Positions 11,895 to 22,359 of a stretch of DNA of 64,000 nucleotides are shown one piece after another (the stretch's first letter is position 1; each line of letters starts with the position of its first letter). A program made the translations under genes and the position numbers. The stretch is from Allomyces macrogynus ATCC 38327. Taxonomy: Eukaryota; Blastocladiomycota; Blastocladiomycetes; Blastocladiales; Blastocladiaceae. The stretch spans positions 869,392 through 933,391 of the forward strand of contig GG745340.1 in the NCBI GenBank assembly GCA_000151295.1, written 5' to 3'. The notes below the pieces were generated by a model. The model made no database searches and had not been told where the DNA came from. It worked only from the letters and a program-made list of their open reading frames with translations.

Positions 11895-12478
11895 GTGTCG
11901 TGGTCAGTTGGCGCGCTCACGGCGTGGAATCGGCGGCTGGGGCGACTTGTCGGCAGCGGCCACTGCGCCGCATGGGCGGCTGGGAAGCAGCAGTGTCGAC
12001 TCGGGGAGCGATGGTACAGCTGCGGGTCGGCTTGGACTGACGCGGAGAGAGCGCGGCGACGCGCCGGGAGAGCCGCGAGCAGCGCGTTGTCGGTCGCTGT
12101 GGTCGTCGTGGTTGTCGCTTGTCGTCGGGGATGGAGGCAGCGCCTGATGTGCCTGTTGGTCAGGATGTTCCACAGTCGTCGCGGTGTCTGGCGTTTCGGC
12201 ACAAGATGAAAAACGAGAGAGCCCGGGATCCGTGCACGTCATGACCGCTAATCCCGGATCGTTGACATCATCTGAGGATTCCAGACCCCACTCCCCGAAT
12301 CCAACTTTTTGTCAGTTCCATTGATCCATCCGCCTCTGCCAACAGAGTCCTAAATGTGCAATTTCGGGTCCGTCTGGCGGGATCACGATTCACGAACAAC
12401 GGTCGTTCTTGCCAGACGGGGTCTTGACCTTCACGTCCAGATACTCTGTAAAGTCCAATTTTAGAATTAAAATTCCGA
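11895..12478. other. Intergenic region upstream of tRNA-Gly
   Basis: Lies between the ATG of the minus-strand gene at 11894 and tRNA-Gly, and should hold that gene's promoter. No convincing ORF or RNA. The last 150 bases are AT-richer. Confidence 0.6.
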
Positions 12479-12550
12479 GCATCAGTAGTGTAGTGGTTAA
12501 CATTCTTCCCTTCCAAGGAAGCGGCCCGGGTTCGAACCCCGGCTGATGCA
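12479..12550 (+). tRNA. tRNA-Gly (anticodon UCC)
   Basis: A complete cloverleaf of 72 nt without intron. The 7-bp acceptor stem GCATCAG/CTGATGC is followed by discriminator A. The D arm is GTGT/ACAT, the anticodon stem CTTCC/GGAAG with loop CTTCCAA (anticodon TCC), and the T arm CCGGG/CCCGG around loop TTCGAAC. The internal promoters are readable: A-box TAGTGTAGTGG and B-box GGTTCGAACC. It decodes GGA (and GGG by wobble). No CCA is encoded, as expected in eukaryotes. Confidence 0.95.
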
Positions 12551-13093
12551 TCCACGCTGCGTTCCGATAGAGCAGGCGTCGATGACCTGTGAGTTTTTGG
12601 TCTCTTTTAGTTTCGTTCTCATTTCTCTCACAAAAAGCAGCAAGAACCTCGCCAAGGCCGCTCATTTTTCTTCTTCTCTCTGGAAAACCAGCACAACGTC
12701 CTCCACCCTTTGAACTGGTGGCCCTGCCGTGCACGCTCTGTCGTCCTTTGAGTGTGTGGTCCGTGATGCTTCTTTCACCAACGAGTCGCCGCGGTCGTCG
12801 CGACCGTGCTCTGCTCTCGACCACCACCCCCGCAGCGCACCGATCGCGCAGCAGCGACCACCGCGTGATCTCGCCGACGGCCACTGGCCCGCAACTGACC
12901 AGCTCGCTTGTTCTGTGGCCACGATGGATCCCCCTGGCGCTGCGCCATCCAACCCGCTGCACCGTATCTGCATCCGCTCGCCTCGTCGACCACGTCTGTG
13001 AAATGCCATGGCGTCGCCGATCCAGCCTGCGTGTGTCGCCACACCGCCGACCGACGACCGTGCACCGACCTCCCAGCACTGTCCCTGCCCGCC
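12551..13093. other. 5' region of the AT-hook gene
   Basis: Pyrimidine-rich spacer between tRNA-Gly and the ATG at 13094. A frame stays open upstream of that ATG, so extra N-terminal residues cannot be excluded, but composition and the conserved-looking start (MKNEFVVLQVD) favour 13094. Confidence 0.5.
12594..12598 (+). terminator. Pol III T-run terminator for tRNA-Gly
   Basis: A run of five T lies 44 bases beyond the tRNA 3' end. It is the first T run of four or more on that side and therefore the likely RNA polymerase III stop. Confidence 0.5.
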
Positions 13094-14306
13094 ATGAAGA
13101 ACGAGTTTGTCGTGCTGCAAGTGGACGCGGCGCGCTCCGTGCTCGCCAAGCCCGTGGCCCCAACGGACCCCGCTGGTGCCCTGCTCGTGCCCGTCGAGGA
13201 ACTGCTGGTCGTGCTGGGCATGCCCAAGGAAAACGACCCGCCGCGTGGGCGCGCACGCAACAAGTACAAGAAGCGCGCATCGTTTGTGACGCTCGACCGC
13301 GAGATGATGAAGCGCGTGCGCGTCTACATGAAGCGGCTCGCGTACGGCATTTTGGGGTTTGGTTCGAGGAGGGAAGGGATCGTCTGCTCACATTTGGATC
13401 CGGTGCTGGTGCCGTGTAGCGAGTACGAAGGGTTTGAGACGCTCGCCGACCTGCAGCCGCCGCGCAAGCAGACACTCGACATGGTAGAGCGCGCCGACTT
13501 CTTCAAGTACGTGACCGAGGACATGGGGCTCGCCCTCGACAAGGTCCCGGCAAGTCTGCGACCCGAAGTACGTCTGGTCTGCTCGGCTTTCCTACCTCAT
13601 CATCGCTCCTCTGATCTCGTTTTGGCCCGCGTAGACGGACATTACGGACCTCGTCAAGCCGCTGCCGTTCACGCCGCGCACGCCCAAGGCCGTGCAAGAA
13701 GCCGCCTTGGCCGCGGCCGCGGCGGCCGCCGTCGCCGCCTCCGAGGCACAGGCACGAGCGGCCGCATCGACTCCCGCTGCCGCGCCCGCCGCCGCCGCCA
13801 CGCCCGCACCCGCTGCCGCACCCACCGTCCCCGCGATCGCGCCCGCCGCGGCCACCGACGCGCAGCCCGCACTTCAGCCGGGCCTGCCACCGCCCAAGCC
13901 GCTCCCGCCCAAGCGCAAGCGCGGCCGACCGCGCAAGGCCGACGTCGAGGCTGCGCGCGCGGCCGAAGCGGCAGCTGCCGCAGCAGCCGCAGCAGCCGCG
14001 ACACCCGCGCCAGTACCTGCACCTGCAACTGTCTCTATGCCAATGATGGCCGTCCCGGCGATGCCGGCGCCGAACCTGTCGGATCTGTCGCTGCTGCCGC
14101 CGGACGCCAAGAAGCTCAAGCTCGAGCACTTGCAGGTGGATGAGCTCGGCACGCCCGTTACGGGCCAGCCAGCGCTGTTTGTGAACGTGCCGGACGCGTG
14201 GGCGGTCGAGGCCGAGCGCACGGCGCTCGAAGTGCGGCTGCGCGAGCTGGCAGCGATGCAGCAGGCAATGCAGCTTGCGCAGGCGTTTACGACGACGCCG
14301 CAGTAG
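13094..14306 (+). CDS. AT-hook nuclear protein, otherwise unrecognised
   Basis: Exons 13094-13567 and 13635-14306 give 381 residues. The 67-bp intron has donor GTACGT and acceptor GTAG, and the join in phase 0 reads LRPE|TDITDL. The N-terminal 150 residues look globular and hold a basic stretch (RARNKYKKRASFVTLDREMM). A long Ala/Pro linker follows, then one AT-hook core, KRKRGRPRK, near residue 240. This motif binds the minor groove of AT-rich DNA. A second basic element, DAKKLKLEHL, precedes a short predicted helix rich in Ala and Gln at the C-terminus. Inference: a nuclear DNA-binding or architectural factor. I recognise no enzymatic domain and no family for the N-terminal part. Gene structure is well supported; function is only suggested by the AT-hook. 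Confidence 0.75.
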
Positions 14307-15354
14307 GGGCGGCACGCCAGGGCCGTGGCTGAGAAGAGCGAGAGAGGGATCGGGCGTGTGGAGACGAGCTTTTGATGTGGTTTTGATGTGGAGGAGGGGA
14401 GATGATGCCGAGGATGGGCGGGCCATGAAGAGCGCGTGGTTTGTGTGGACTTGTCGCCGAGGGTCAGGTTTAGGGTTTGAGGGGCTGGCTGGCGGCGGCG
14501 GGAGGCCACACAAGGTTCACAGGCGTCCGCAGGCTGCTGAGCCGCGGCCCAACCGCACGCGCTGCACCGCCGCGACCGCTGGCTGCCGTGGCCGCGCGCG
14601 ACTTCGACGTGGAGCACCGCTGACCGGCCCGCGGCCACGACGACGACGGCGAGGACCGCGCGGCCTGCGCGCTCGTGCCCGCCGACTCGCCCTCGCTCTG
14701 CCTGCACTCGCAAGAGACGACCTCACGCTGCCAAGTCAACTTCAACCTCACGCTCGCCACTCGCCCACGACACTCGCAGCCCTGCCAGCCGCTGCGCCGA
14801 GCCCCATTTCTGGATCAGCAGTTGCGACGCGTCCGCGGCACCCAGCGCGGACGACCGGGAGCGAGCACGATCTCGCTTCTGCCGACCAAGCAACACCGCC
14901 CTCGTTGCGTCCATTTTTGCAGCCTTTTGGTGACGGCCGCGGCCCCCGATTGCTTCGGCCCCGGCTCGATATATTCTATCTGCAACGACGACGACGGGCC
15001 GCTCGTGTCCGCCGTCACCCACCGCCCGCATTGCGCGCCTGATCGCCGCGCGTCGTCCGTGCCCGCCCTCTCCACCGTGTCGGCCACACTCTCCAACTCT
15101 GCGCGGTCGCCGCCGTGCCGCTTGCCGTCGCCCCCACTGCCATCTCGCCGCCGCGCCCGCTGCGGCCGCTGTCGCTCCCGCCGCCCCGCTCCTCTGCGGT
15201 GCCCCACTCGGCACTCGCCGCGTCCGCGACCACGACCTTGACGACGGCGCGCCCGCGCCCGCGCCGTACGCGGCCGCCGTCGTTCCTGCGGCAGTCGTGG
15301 ACCCCATCTGCCGCAACAGCTAGCGCACCTCCTTCGCCCACTTTGGAACCGAAC
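14307..15354. other. Intergenic / long 5' region
   Basis: About 1 kb between the AT-hook gene and the next ATG. It has open frames of up to about 250 codons, but they are Arg/Pro/Ser-rich with no protein-like signal and are explained by high GC. A TATATT element near 14970 is the only promoter-like word I can see. Confidence 0.5.
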
Positions 15355-17743
15355 ATGGATCCGCCGCCAATACCTGCGCTGGCGCCGCCGCGCGAGTCGG
15401 ATTCGCGGTCGCACACGCTCAACACGCTGCATACGATCTTGTCGAGGGTCGGGGTACTGCAGCATGCCGGCGCCTGGTCGGCCACGTCGTCCGAGTCCGG
15501 GTCGCAGGCGGGGGATGATTCGTTTTCGGCGGCAACGGCGGATGCGGCCGGAGCCGCACCGATGCCGCCGACGCTCGACGATTTGTTGACGGTGGCCTAC
15601 TTGGGGTATGGCCTGTTGCAGGAAAAGGAGACGGTGGAAGCACAGTTGGCCGAGGCGCTTGCGCGCGAAGCGCAGTGGATTGCCCAGGTACCGTCGAATT
15701 GCTCCGAGCTGGATTGTTTTTCATTTCGAATCTGGAACTGATCCACTTGACTTGTCAAATAGCTCAACGACGCGCACTCTGCCCAATCGGTCCTCGAGCG
15801 GCAACTGTCGGTCGCGCACGAGCGCGAATCCTCGACCGTTGACGAGCAAGAACAGCGCATCGACGCGCTCGCGACGACGCACCGGCGCCAGGCCGACGAG
15901 GTGCGGCACCTGAAAGCCGAGCTCGACTCGCTCGTCCGGCAGCACTACCACACGACCATGCAGCTCGCCGAGGCCGAGGACGCGCTCGCCACGCTTCGAC
16001 ACGCCGAGCGCGACCTGGCGACCGCGCGCCTGCGGCTCGCCAAGTGCGACGCCGAGCTCGCGCTCTTGTCGGACGAGAACGCGGCCCTAAAACTCGAACT
16101 GTCGCGGCACCACGATGCGCTCGAGGCTGAGCGCGACCGGCTGCTTGCGGATCTACAAAAGGAACTCGAGGCCGAAAAGACCATGGCGCTCGAAAACGAG
16201 ATTTTGCGATGCAAGTTGCGCGAGGGCGAGGCGCGCGAGTTTGAACTCGCGCAGCAGATTGCCGAGTTGACCAGGAGCTTGGACAAGTATGTGGACTTGC
16301 TCCAGGAGGCGCGTGACGAACTCGAGTATATCGAGGAACGGTCGAGCACGCGGTCGGATCTGGGTGTCGAGGACGCGTCGTTTGTCTCGGAAATGTCGCG
16401 GCTGGGTTACGACCCGGACCAATTCGGCGCGGTGCCAGTGGTCGGGGAGTTGCTGAACATTCCGCCCGTGGGGAGGGATGTGGGCACGCAGACGGTCGAG
16501 TCGCGCGTCAATTCGGATTCGTCCGAGGACGAGGATGATGATGAGGACGAGTTGGTTATGCACCGCGCGCACCCGGCGGCCGAGACCGATGTCTCGGACG
16601 CGTCCGACTACGACGACGAGCGCCGCAGGAGCGATAGCTCCGATGACCTCGTCTACGCGGCCGCGCGCCGGTCGACGGGCCGCCGGTCGAGCCAGCGGCG
16701 GCGCGCGAGACCGACCACGGCCATGCTGCTCGCATCCACGTCTGGCGACGGCGAGTCGGTGACGGCGCGCGTGCGCCACGAGGCCGATGCGGATAACCAG
16801 TTGTCACTGTCGTTCCTGACGTCGCTCTCGGCACGGCAGTACGTACCGGGCATCGCATCGCCCGTGTCGTCCAACGCGCCCAGACCTGTTCCGATGACAG
16901 CCAGGCCGTATCGAGCCCCGCCGCTGCCGTAGCCGCTGCCGCCGCTGTGGCGCCCCGGAGCACGTCGACGGGCCCCTGGGCGACTCCACCGCCATCGCGC
17001 GCTGGTCGACGCCACCGCTGATCCCGGAAGAGGACGAGGACGGCAATCCGCGGTGGACGCTCCCGCCGGACATAGTTGCGGACGCGGCCGCGCCGGGTCC
17101 CAAGTTGGGGCAGCTTCCGAACCCCGACCCGACCACGGGTTTCAGTATGGGTGCGCCAGCATTGCTTCGCGCGCTCAACGCATTCAAGTCGTCGGGCCGA
17201 CCCTCCGCCGTCGGCGGCCCCGGCGAAACGCCGCCACCACCACCGCCGGCCCAACCCACGTCGTCACTCCCGCCGATCACGCGCGACCTCGGGCCGTACC
17301 CGGACGAATCAATCCCCGCCAACCCGGCGCTGCTGCACTGGAAATCGCTCGCGTCCGCGCACGTTGCAGGCGGCGCGCCTCGGATGGCCGACCTGGTCGC
17401 GGCCGCTGCGCGGCACCGTGTTGCCGCACGGTCCCTGTCTCGCGCGCCGAACCGGTCCGTGTCTCGCGCGCGTACGTCGCGGCCGCCCGACGCACACCGC
17501 GAGGCGCGGCGGTCGCTGTCACGGTCCATTGATGCGACTCTGAAAGTCGCACCGAATGCCGCGTGGCGGCGGACGGGGCAGCCGAGTGTGGTCACGCGCG
17601 CGTCGTTGCTTGGGACGGGGTGGATTGGCGCGCATAGATCGAGTTTGGCGGCGGTCGCGATCCCGGAGGAGGGTGCGGAAGGCGCGGTCGCGAGTGCGGC
17701 GGAGGTGGATGGGGTGAATAGCGCCGTGTATCATCCGGATTGA
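15355..17743 (+). CDS. Coiled-coil protein with CC1-box-like motif, possible motor adaptor
   Basis: Exons 15355-15687, 15763-16838 and 16933-17743 give 739 residues. Intron 1 (75 bp, GTACCG..TAG) and intron 2 (94 bp, GTACGT..TAG) keep phase. The ATG at 15355 is the first in frame after a GC-rich leader. After a disordered start comes VAYLGYGLLQEKETVEAQL (about residues 85-105), which resembles the CC1 box (AAxxG followed by LL and an acidic helix) of BICD, HAP1/TRAK and Spindly proteins, where it contacts dynein light intermediate chain. A coiled coil of about 230 residues follows (for example LRLAKCDAELALLSDENAAL), then an acidic stretch (DSSEDEDDDEDELV) and a disordered C-terminal half ending in Ser/Arg repeats. 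The adaptor role is inference; a generic coiled-coil scaffold is the alternative. Confidence 0.68.
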
Positions 17744-18076
17744 GCGATGTGCGGATGTATGGTCGGGTGGAAGGGCATGTAACAGTAATCCATCTTTTTA
17801 TTGCCCGGCTGTCGGCTCTGTCTGTCTCGGTCGAGAAGCGATTGATAACGATGCAAGCCAATAACGGTGACGATCTTTGATTGTGATCGTTGGCGTGATG
17901 AGTTCGTGCACAGCACAACGGCATCATGACAGAAATCGGTTTGGGACACATCAAAATCGATTCGACAGCACCATGCATGCGCCATATTCATGTTCCCTCT
18001 TCCATGTCCCGTTTTTGATTTCACGACAACAAAAAAAGCCCAACGTTATGCACAATCCATCTCGCGCCGCACGCGC
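17744..18076. other. Convergent 3' intergenic region
   Basis: AT-richer 333-bp spacer between the stop of the coiled-coil gene (+) and the stop of NoxR (-). No gene seen. Confidence 0.6.
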
Positions 18077-19532
18077 TCATTGGCACCATACTTCAATCTT
18101 GTTCTCGTCGGCCGCCAAACTGCGCGCCAACACCAAATCGTCGTCGTCGGTCATCGACACGAGCTCGCCGTCCTCGTCGCGGAATCGCACTCGGAACTGC
18201 GTCTCGCGGAATTTGTCCTCGATCTTGTCGAGCATCTCATCAAACGACGCGTCACCTGGAAGGAGCAATACGCGCGTGTCGCCATCGAAATGTACCTTGA
18301 CGCGCAGCTACACAAACGCCCACGTCAGTTTCGCGACCCCTCGATGCACACATATCGTTGACGACAGCATACCTTGCCTGCAATCACGCTCTCCTTGGAA
18401 TACATCGACGGCGCATACTCGCTCCCGCCAGACCCGCGCCGCACCCCCGGGTCGTACGGCGACCGCACGCGCGCCGGTGCCGGGCTCAGCATGCGCCGTG
18501 ACGGTGGCGGTGGGGTCGGCGTACCGCGTCCGCTGCGCGACGCGTCGCTCCCGCGGCGGCCGTACCTTGCCGATGCGGGCGAGGTCGGCGAGGTGCGGTT
18601 GGGCGGGGCGCTTGGGCGACGCCCACGGGCGTCCGTGTCGACGCGCGGCAGCGACGACAGCGGGGAGGTACGTTCGAGCGTGCGAATCGGCTTGATGTCG
18701 GGCTCGGGATCCTGTGTGCGGGAAATCAGCGGTTAGTCGGTGCGCACGACAGGCGAGACGATGGAATCGTCGAGCGTACCGGCACGACCCCCCGCGCGCC
18801 CTGAAACTCGACAAAATTGTCGCTTGTGTTGCGCGCGGCAATCACGCGGCTCTTGCCCATATAGTCCACCCGATCGGCATTCGCGATCTTGGCTGGCGGC
18901 GGGCGATACACGAGTTTCAGCGGCACCAAGAACGCGCGGCACCCGCTCCCGCGCGCGCGAATCGCGTCGTCGATTTTGGTGTGGTCGGGCGTTTTCTTTC
19001 CTTTCGCGGCCTCGGCCAAGTCATCCATGGCCGCGTCGTCGTCGCCGACGGCAAAACTCGCGAGCGCGCGGTTGTAGAGAATCTCGCACGCGTAGAGCCG
19101 GTAGGCGAGGCCGAGCTGCGTGTAGTCGATCAAGTAGTTGCCGCGCAGGAACAGCAGCGCGTCGTGGAAACACGCGTGCGCGTCGTCGTACTCGCCGAGC
19201 TGGTAGTGGCAGACGCCTTTTTGGAAGTAGGCGACCGAGAGGTAGTTGTCGCAGAGAACGGCGTCGTTGTAGGCGAGGATCTGTTGGGGACGGTTGGTGT
19301 ACGGGTCAGGAATCAGTGCGGGTCAGGGATCAGTGAGGGATCATTTCGCCCAGGTGCGTGAGCGTACCGCGTCCTCGAGCTGGCCCATCCCCTGGAAAAT
19401 CATGCCCATATTGAAAAATATTTTGGAAGAGTCTGCGATCGGCTGGAACAAGTCGAGCGCGAGCTCGAAGTCGCCCGCGTCGTAAGCCTTGACGGCTTCG
19501 TCCCACTGGACCAGCTCCTGCTTGAGCGACAT
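18077..19532 (-). CDS. NOXR: NoxR, p67phox-like NADPH oxidase regulator
   Basis: Minus-strand exons 19532-19368, 19280-18780, 18711-18373 and 18307-18077 give 411 residues. All three introns (87, 68 and 65 bp) are phase 0, with donors GTACGC, GTACGC and GTATGC; the second has a CTAAC branch site. The start MSLKQELVQWDEAVKAYDAG and the tetratricopeptide repeats up to about residue 200 match fungal NoxR, including YLSVAYFQKGVCHYQLGEY and a copy of the LFLRGNYLIDY segment. A Ser/Pro/Arg-rich linker holds SPPS-type sites. The C-terminal 76 residues are a PB1 domain (LRVKVHFDGDTRVLLLPGD, ending with the DDDDLVLA turn). Known role: with Rac GTPase, NoxR activates the NADPH oxidases at membranes and controls ROS in hyphal growth and development. 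No SH3 domain is present, as in other fungi and unlike animal p67phox. Confidence 0.92.
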
Positions 19533-20589
19533 GACGATGTCGCGTGGATCTGACGGATGGAGACGATGCGCGATGCTCTGTTTTGTTTTTTTTTTTTTTT
19601 TTGGCGAGTCTCGACGCCGTCGTGGTCGTTGCTGTCGCTGTTCAGAACGGTCCGCTGGTGCTGGTGCTGTGATGTTGGGTCGATGCAAGAGAGGACCGAC
19701 CAACTTCCTACCGTCGTCGTTGTCGTCGTCGTCGTCGTCGCCAACCAGTTTCCCTCGCCAACGCGGGCTGGCGGCTTGCGCAGACGTCCCTCCGTTGGCG
19801 GGTTGCGCCCGGGTCTTGAATTTTCCGGTCCGCCCTGAATGACAAGACATGACCGCAACCCAACTCGTCGGCGCGCCTCATGATCCAGATCATTGGGCGA
19901 ACATAAAGAAAGCAAAGCAAACTTGGGCAGCGGCAGACGCGCGCGGGCGCTGGCGACACATTCCAAGTGTTTGATCATGGCTGCAAGGTGATCATGAAGG
20001 GGACCGTTCGTTCATGGATTTGACGCATGGAGGCACACTTCATGAATCCAGAACACGAAACAAGCGAGATAAGGAGCAACGCGCGCGGAGCGATGGAGCG
20101 ACAAGCAACAAGAGCGCGCGATAATCCAACACGGCGGGCGGCTGGCGACGAACAGGGACTGCAAGTGCAAGAAGAGAGGGAGCAGCAAGCGAGAGCGATT
20201 GCCAAATGAACTGAGAAACTTATGCCTGGCCGCCCCTCCAACTCATCCGAAAGGATGAGAAAGTGCACAAGAAGAGCCGAGCAGCCCGAGCCAGCTTTGC
20301 ATTTTTACAGACCGTTTGAGCATTCAACTGGCGAGTAAAAGACAAATCCTCCCACTTGGGAACCTCTCCGTCGCAGCAAAGAGGCCATCAAGGAATCCGG
20401 GCGCTTGCAACAGGCCGGCATCCAGTTTCTGCCAAGCGATGAATTTGGCCGCTTGCGTGCACGTCCGGAAACTCAAGATGTCCATCTCAGCAAATCAGTT
20501 TTCAAAAAACGTGTATTGCGCATCCAAGCCGCATTCGACCCAGGCACACACAACCACACGCCTAACGCCAGCTTTCTCTACGCCGCAAT
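19533..20589. other. Intergenic region between NoxR and eL20
   Basis: About 1 kb upstream of NoxR and downstream of the eL20 stop. It contains a T-run at about 19586-19603 and a GTCGTC-type repeat near 19710-19740. No ORF with protein character and no RNA gene recognised. Confidence 0.6.
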
Positions 20590-21184
20590 TTAGGCGAACG
20601 TCGACGGGCGGTTGGCGACAAAGAGCGACGAGTAGCGCTTCGAGGCCGGGCGCAGGACGCGGTGCGGCAGCGGGAACTTGAGCTTCGGGTCGAGCAGCTG
20701 CTGGATGTAAGGGCGACGCACGTCCTTGGCGGCGACCTCCGCAACGCGGATGATCTGCACCGACCGGAAGCGCGAGCGGTGGCGCGCGGCCATGTCCTGG
20801 TAGCACGCGAAGACGGCCTGCGTGCGCGTCATCTCGCGGTACTCCTTGTACATGTTGTGCGTGCCCGAGCGCGAGTCGTAGCGCAGCCAGATGCCGAACG
20901 TCTTGACCTGCGTCGGCTTCTTCTCGAAGATCTGCGAGAGTCACGGGGGAATAGTCAATTTTCCGCTCCAAACGCACAAAACTGAAAGGTTCGCGTCTGC
21001 TCACCTCGTTGACGGCGACAATCTCGCCCGTGGCCTTCTTGACCTTGCGGAATTTCTTAAGGAAGTACCAGAAGCGCGACTTGGCGACCACCTTGTTGGG
21101 CGCAAAGATGCGCATGCGGTAGAGGGTCGGGTTCGCGTCAACAGCCGACGCCTGCTTGCGGCCAATGACCTGGTACTCGTGGAA
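20590..21184 (-). CDS. RPL20: 60S ribosomal protein eL20 (L18a/L20)
   Basis: Minus-strand exons 21184-21005 and 20931-20590 code for 173 residues, almost the whole protein (yeast L20 is 172, human L18a 176). The 73-bp intron has donor GTGAGC and acceptor GCAG. Family landmarks are clear: [66 protein letters not shown] and [15 protein letters not shown]. Known role: large-subunit protein near the central protuberance/eL21 region of the cytosolic ribosome. The exon carrying the start codon is not included. A splice acceptor (TTTTTGCAG) lies just before FHEYQ, so a very small first exon, perhaps only ATG plus a few codons, must lie upstream of 21185. I could not place it: nearby ATGs at about 21342 and 21402 run into stops or the wrong phase. 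Confidence 0.93.
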
Positions 21185-22290
21185 CTGCAAAAAGCGAGCA
21201 ATCGAGCCTGGGTCAGTGGGACCGTCCCACCACAACGACAAATTGATGGGAAACACCGCGAGCAACGGCAAGCGCAACGGCAAACGAGATCGCCACCACC
21301 GTCACGACGAGCGGTTCCACCGAAACGACAACTGTGACATTGCGGAGTCAAAAGTTCGCCTCACCACCCCCAAAATCGCCCGCGATCAAAGCGCAGAGGA
21401 CATTGGCCGTTCGAAATGAGCGGACCGACGGGATTCGGCAGGGAAGTCGAATCGCAGCGTCGTGACTCGAGTGGTGGGCACGCCGGTCCATCCGTCGAAC
21501 ACCGAGCAAAAACGGTCACCCCGCCTCATCTCGCCGAGTGGGATCTCAACAGCCGTTCACCCGTCTGGCGAGCCAGCCAAAATGACGAGCGTTTCGGGCT
21601 AAGGTGACCATTTTGCGTGCTCGAGAAGATGGTCGTCGGTTCGCAGGCCGGTGGGCAGCGACGGGGCGGGTGGGTACGTGATCGTTTCGGCGGGCCTAGT
21701 GCCGCCGGGTGGTGGTGGTGACGGCGCTGGTGGGATCGTCCGTGCGCCGTTGCGTTGTGGTTGCGATGTTGCGGTTGTTGGGCGGTCGGCAACATACGCG
21801 CGACATGTCGACGGATGGCTCAGTCAACTTGCGTGAGTGGCCGTGATAGAAAGAGGGAGCACGACATTGGCGGGTGTCAACCAGCGTTGCGTGCTGGCCG
21901 CTGCGGTGGGCCAAAGGCAGGGCAAGTGCGGTGGATCTTCACGTGGAGTAGGCGTCTCTGCGGTGAGATGGGGGACAGTGTTGACCAATCTGCACGTGCA
22001 CCCAAGCTGCGCCATGTTCCACGGCGATCGCGTTCCTGGCGCTGGTGCTTTTGCAAGGGTATCTGCTCCGACCGCGTTGTGCATGACGGACACCGGCACG
22101 ACGATGAGCGCGTCGGCGCGCAGCACCGGAGCGTCCCCGCCATCGATGCGCGAGCACGACGACACGCCGGGGTTGTGAGCGGCACGCGCGCGGGATCGAT
22201 GAGCGGTAGGATTTGAGGCCGGCGGATTGGTCAGTTGCGTGCCGTCACAAACCGCGTGTTGCCGACCCAACCCGCGTCCGGCGTCGGCAG
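21185..22290. other. Divergent promoter region of eL20 (-) and peroxiredoxin (+)
   Basis: About 1.1 kb shared upstream region. It must contain the first intron and tiny first exon of eL20, which I could not resolve. Several ORFs of 60-220 codons overlap in all frames, without protein character. Confidence 0.5.
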
Positions 22291-22297
22291 TATAAAA
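22291..22297 (+). promoter_or_regulatory. TATA box of the peroxiredoxin gene
   Basis: TATAAAA starts 69 bases before the ATG at 22360. Few genes in this window have such a clear TATA element, which fits a strongly induced stress gene. Confidence 0.65.
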
Positions 22298-22359
22298 TGC
22301 GCTGCTGCCCGCGTCCCGGCTCGTCTCCCCAGTCGACCTTCGATTCAAGTCCAAGCACC

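Noticed and set aside
14275..15042. 255-codon plus-strand ORF in the spacer after the AT-hook gene
   Set aside because: Arg/Pro/Ser-rich with no conserved-looking segment; length is explained by few stop codons in GC-rich DNA.
21001..21351. Minus-strand ORFs extending upstream of eL20 as an N-terminal extension
   Set aside because: A pyrimidine-rich acceptor (TTTTTGCAG) lies exactly before the conserved FHEYQ start and eL20 has no such extension in other eukaryotes.
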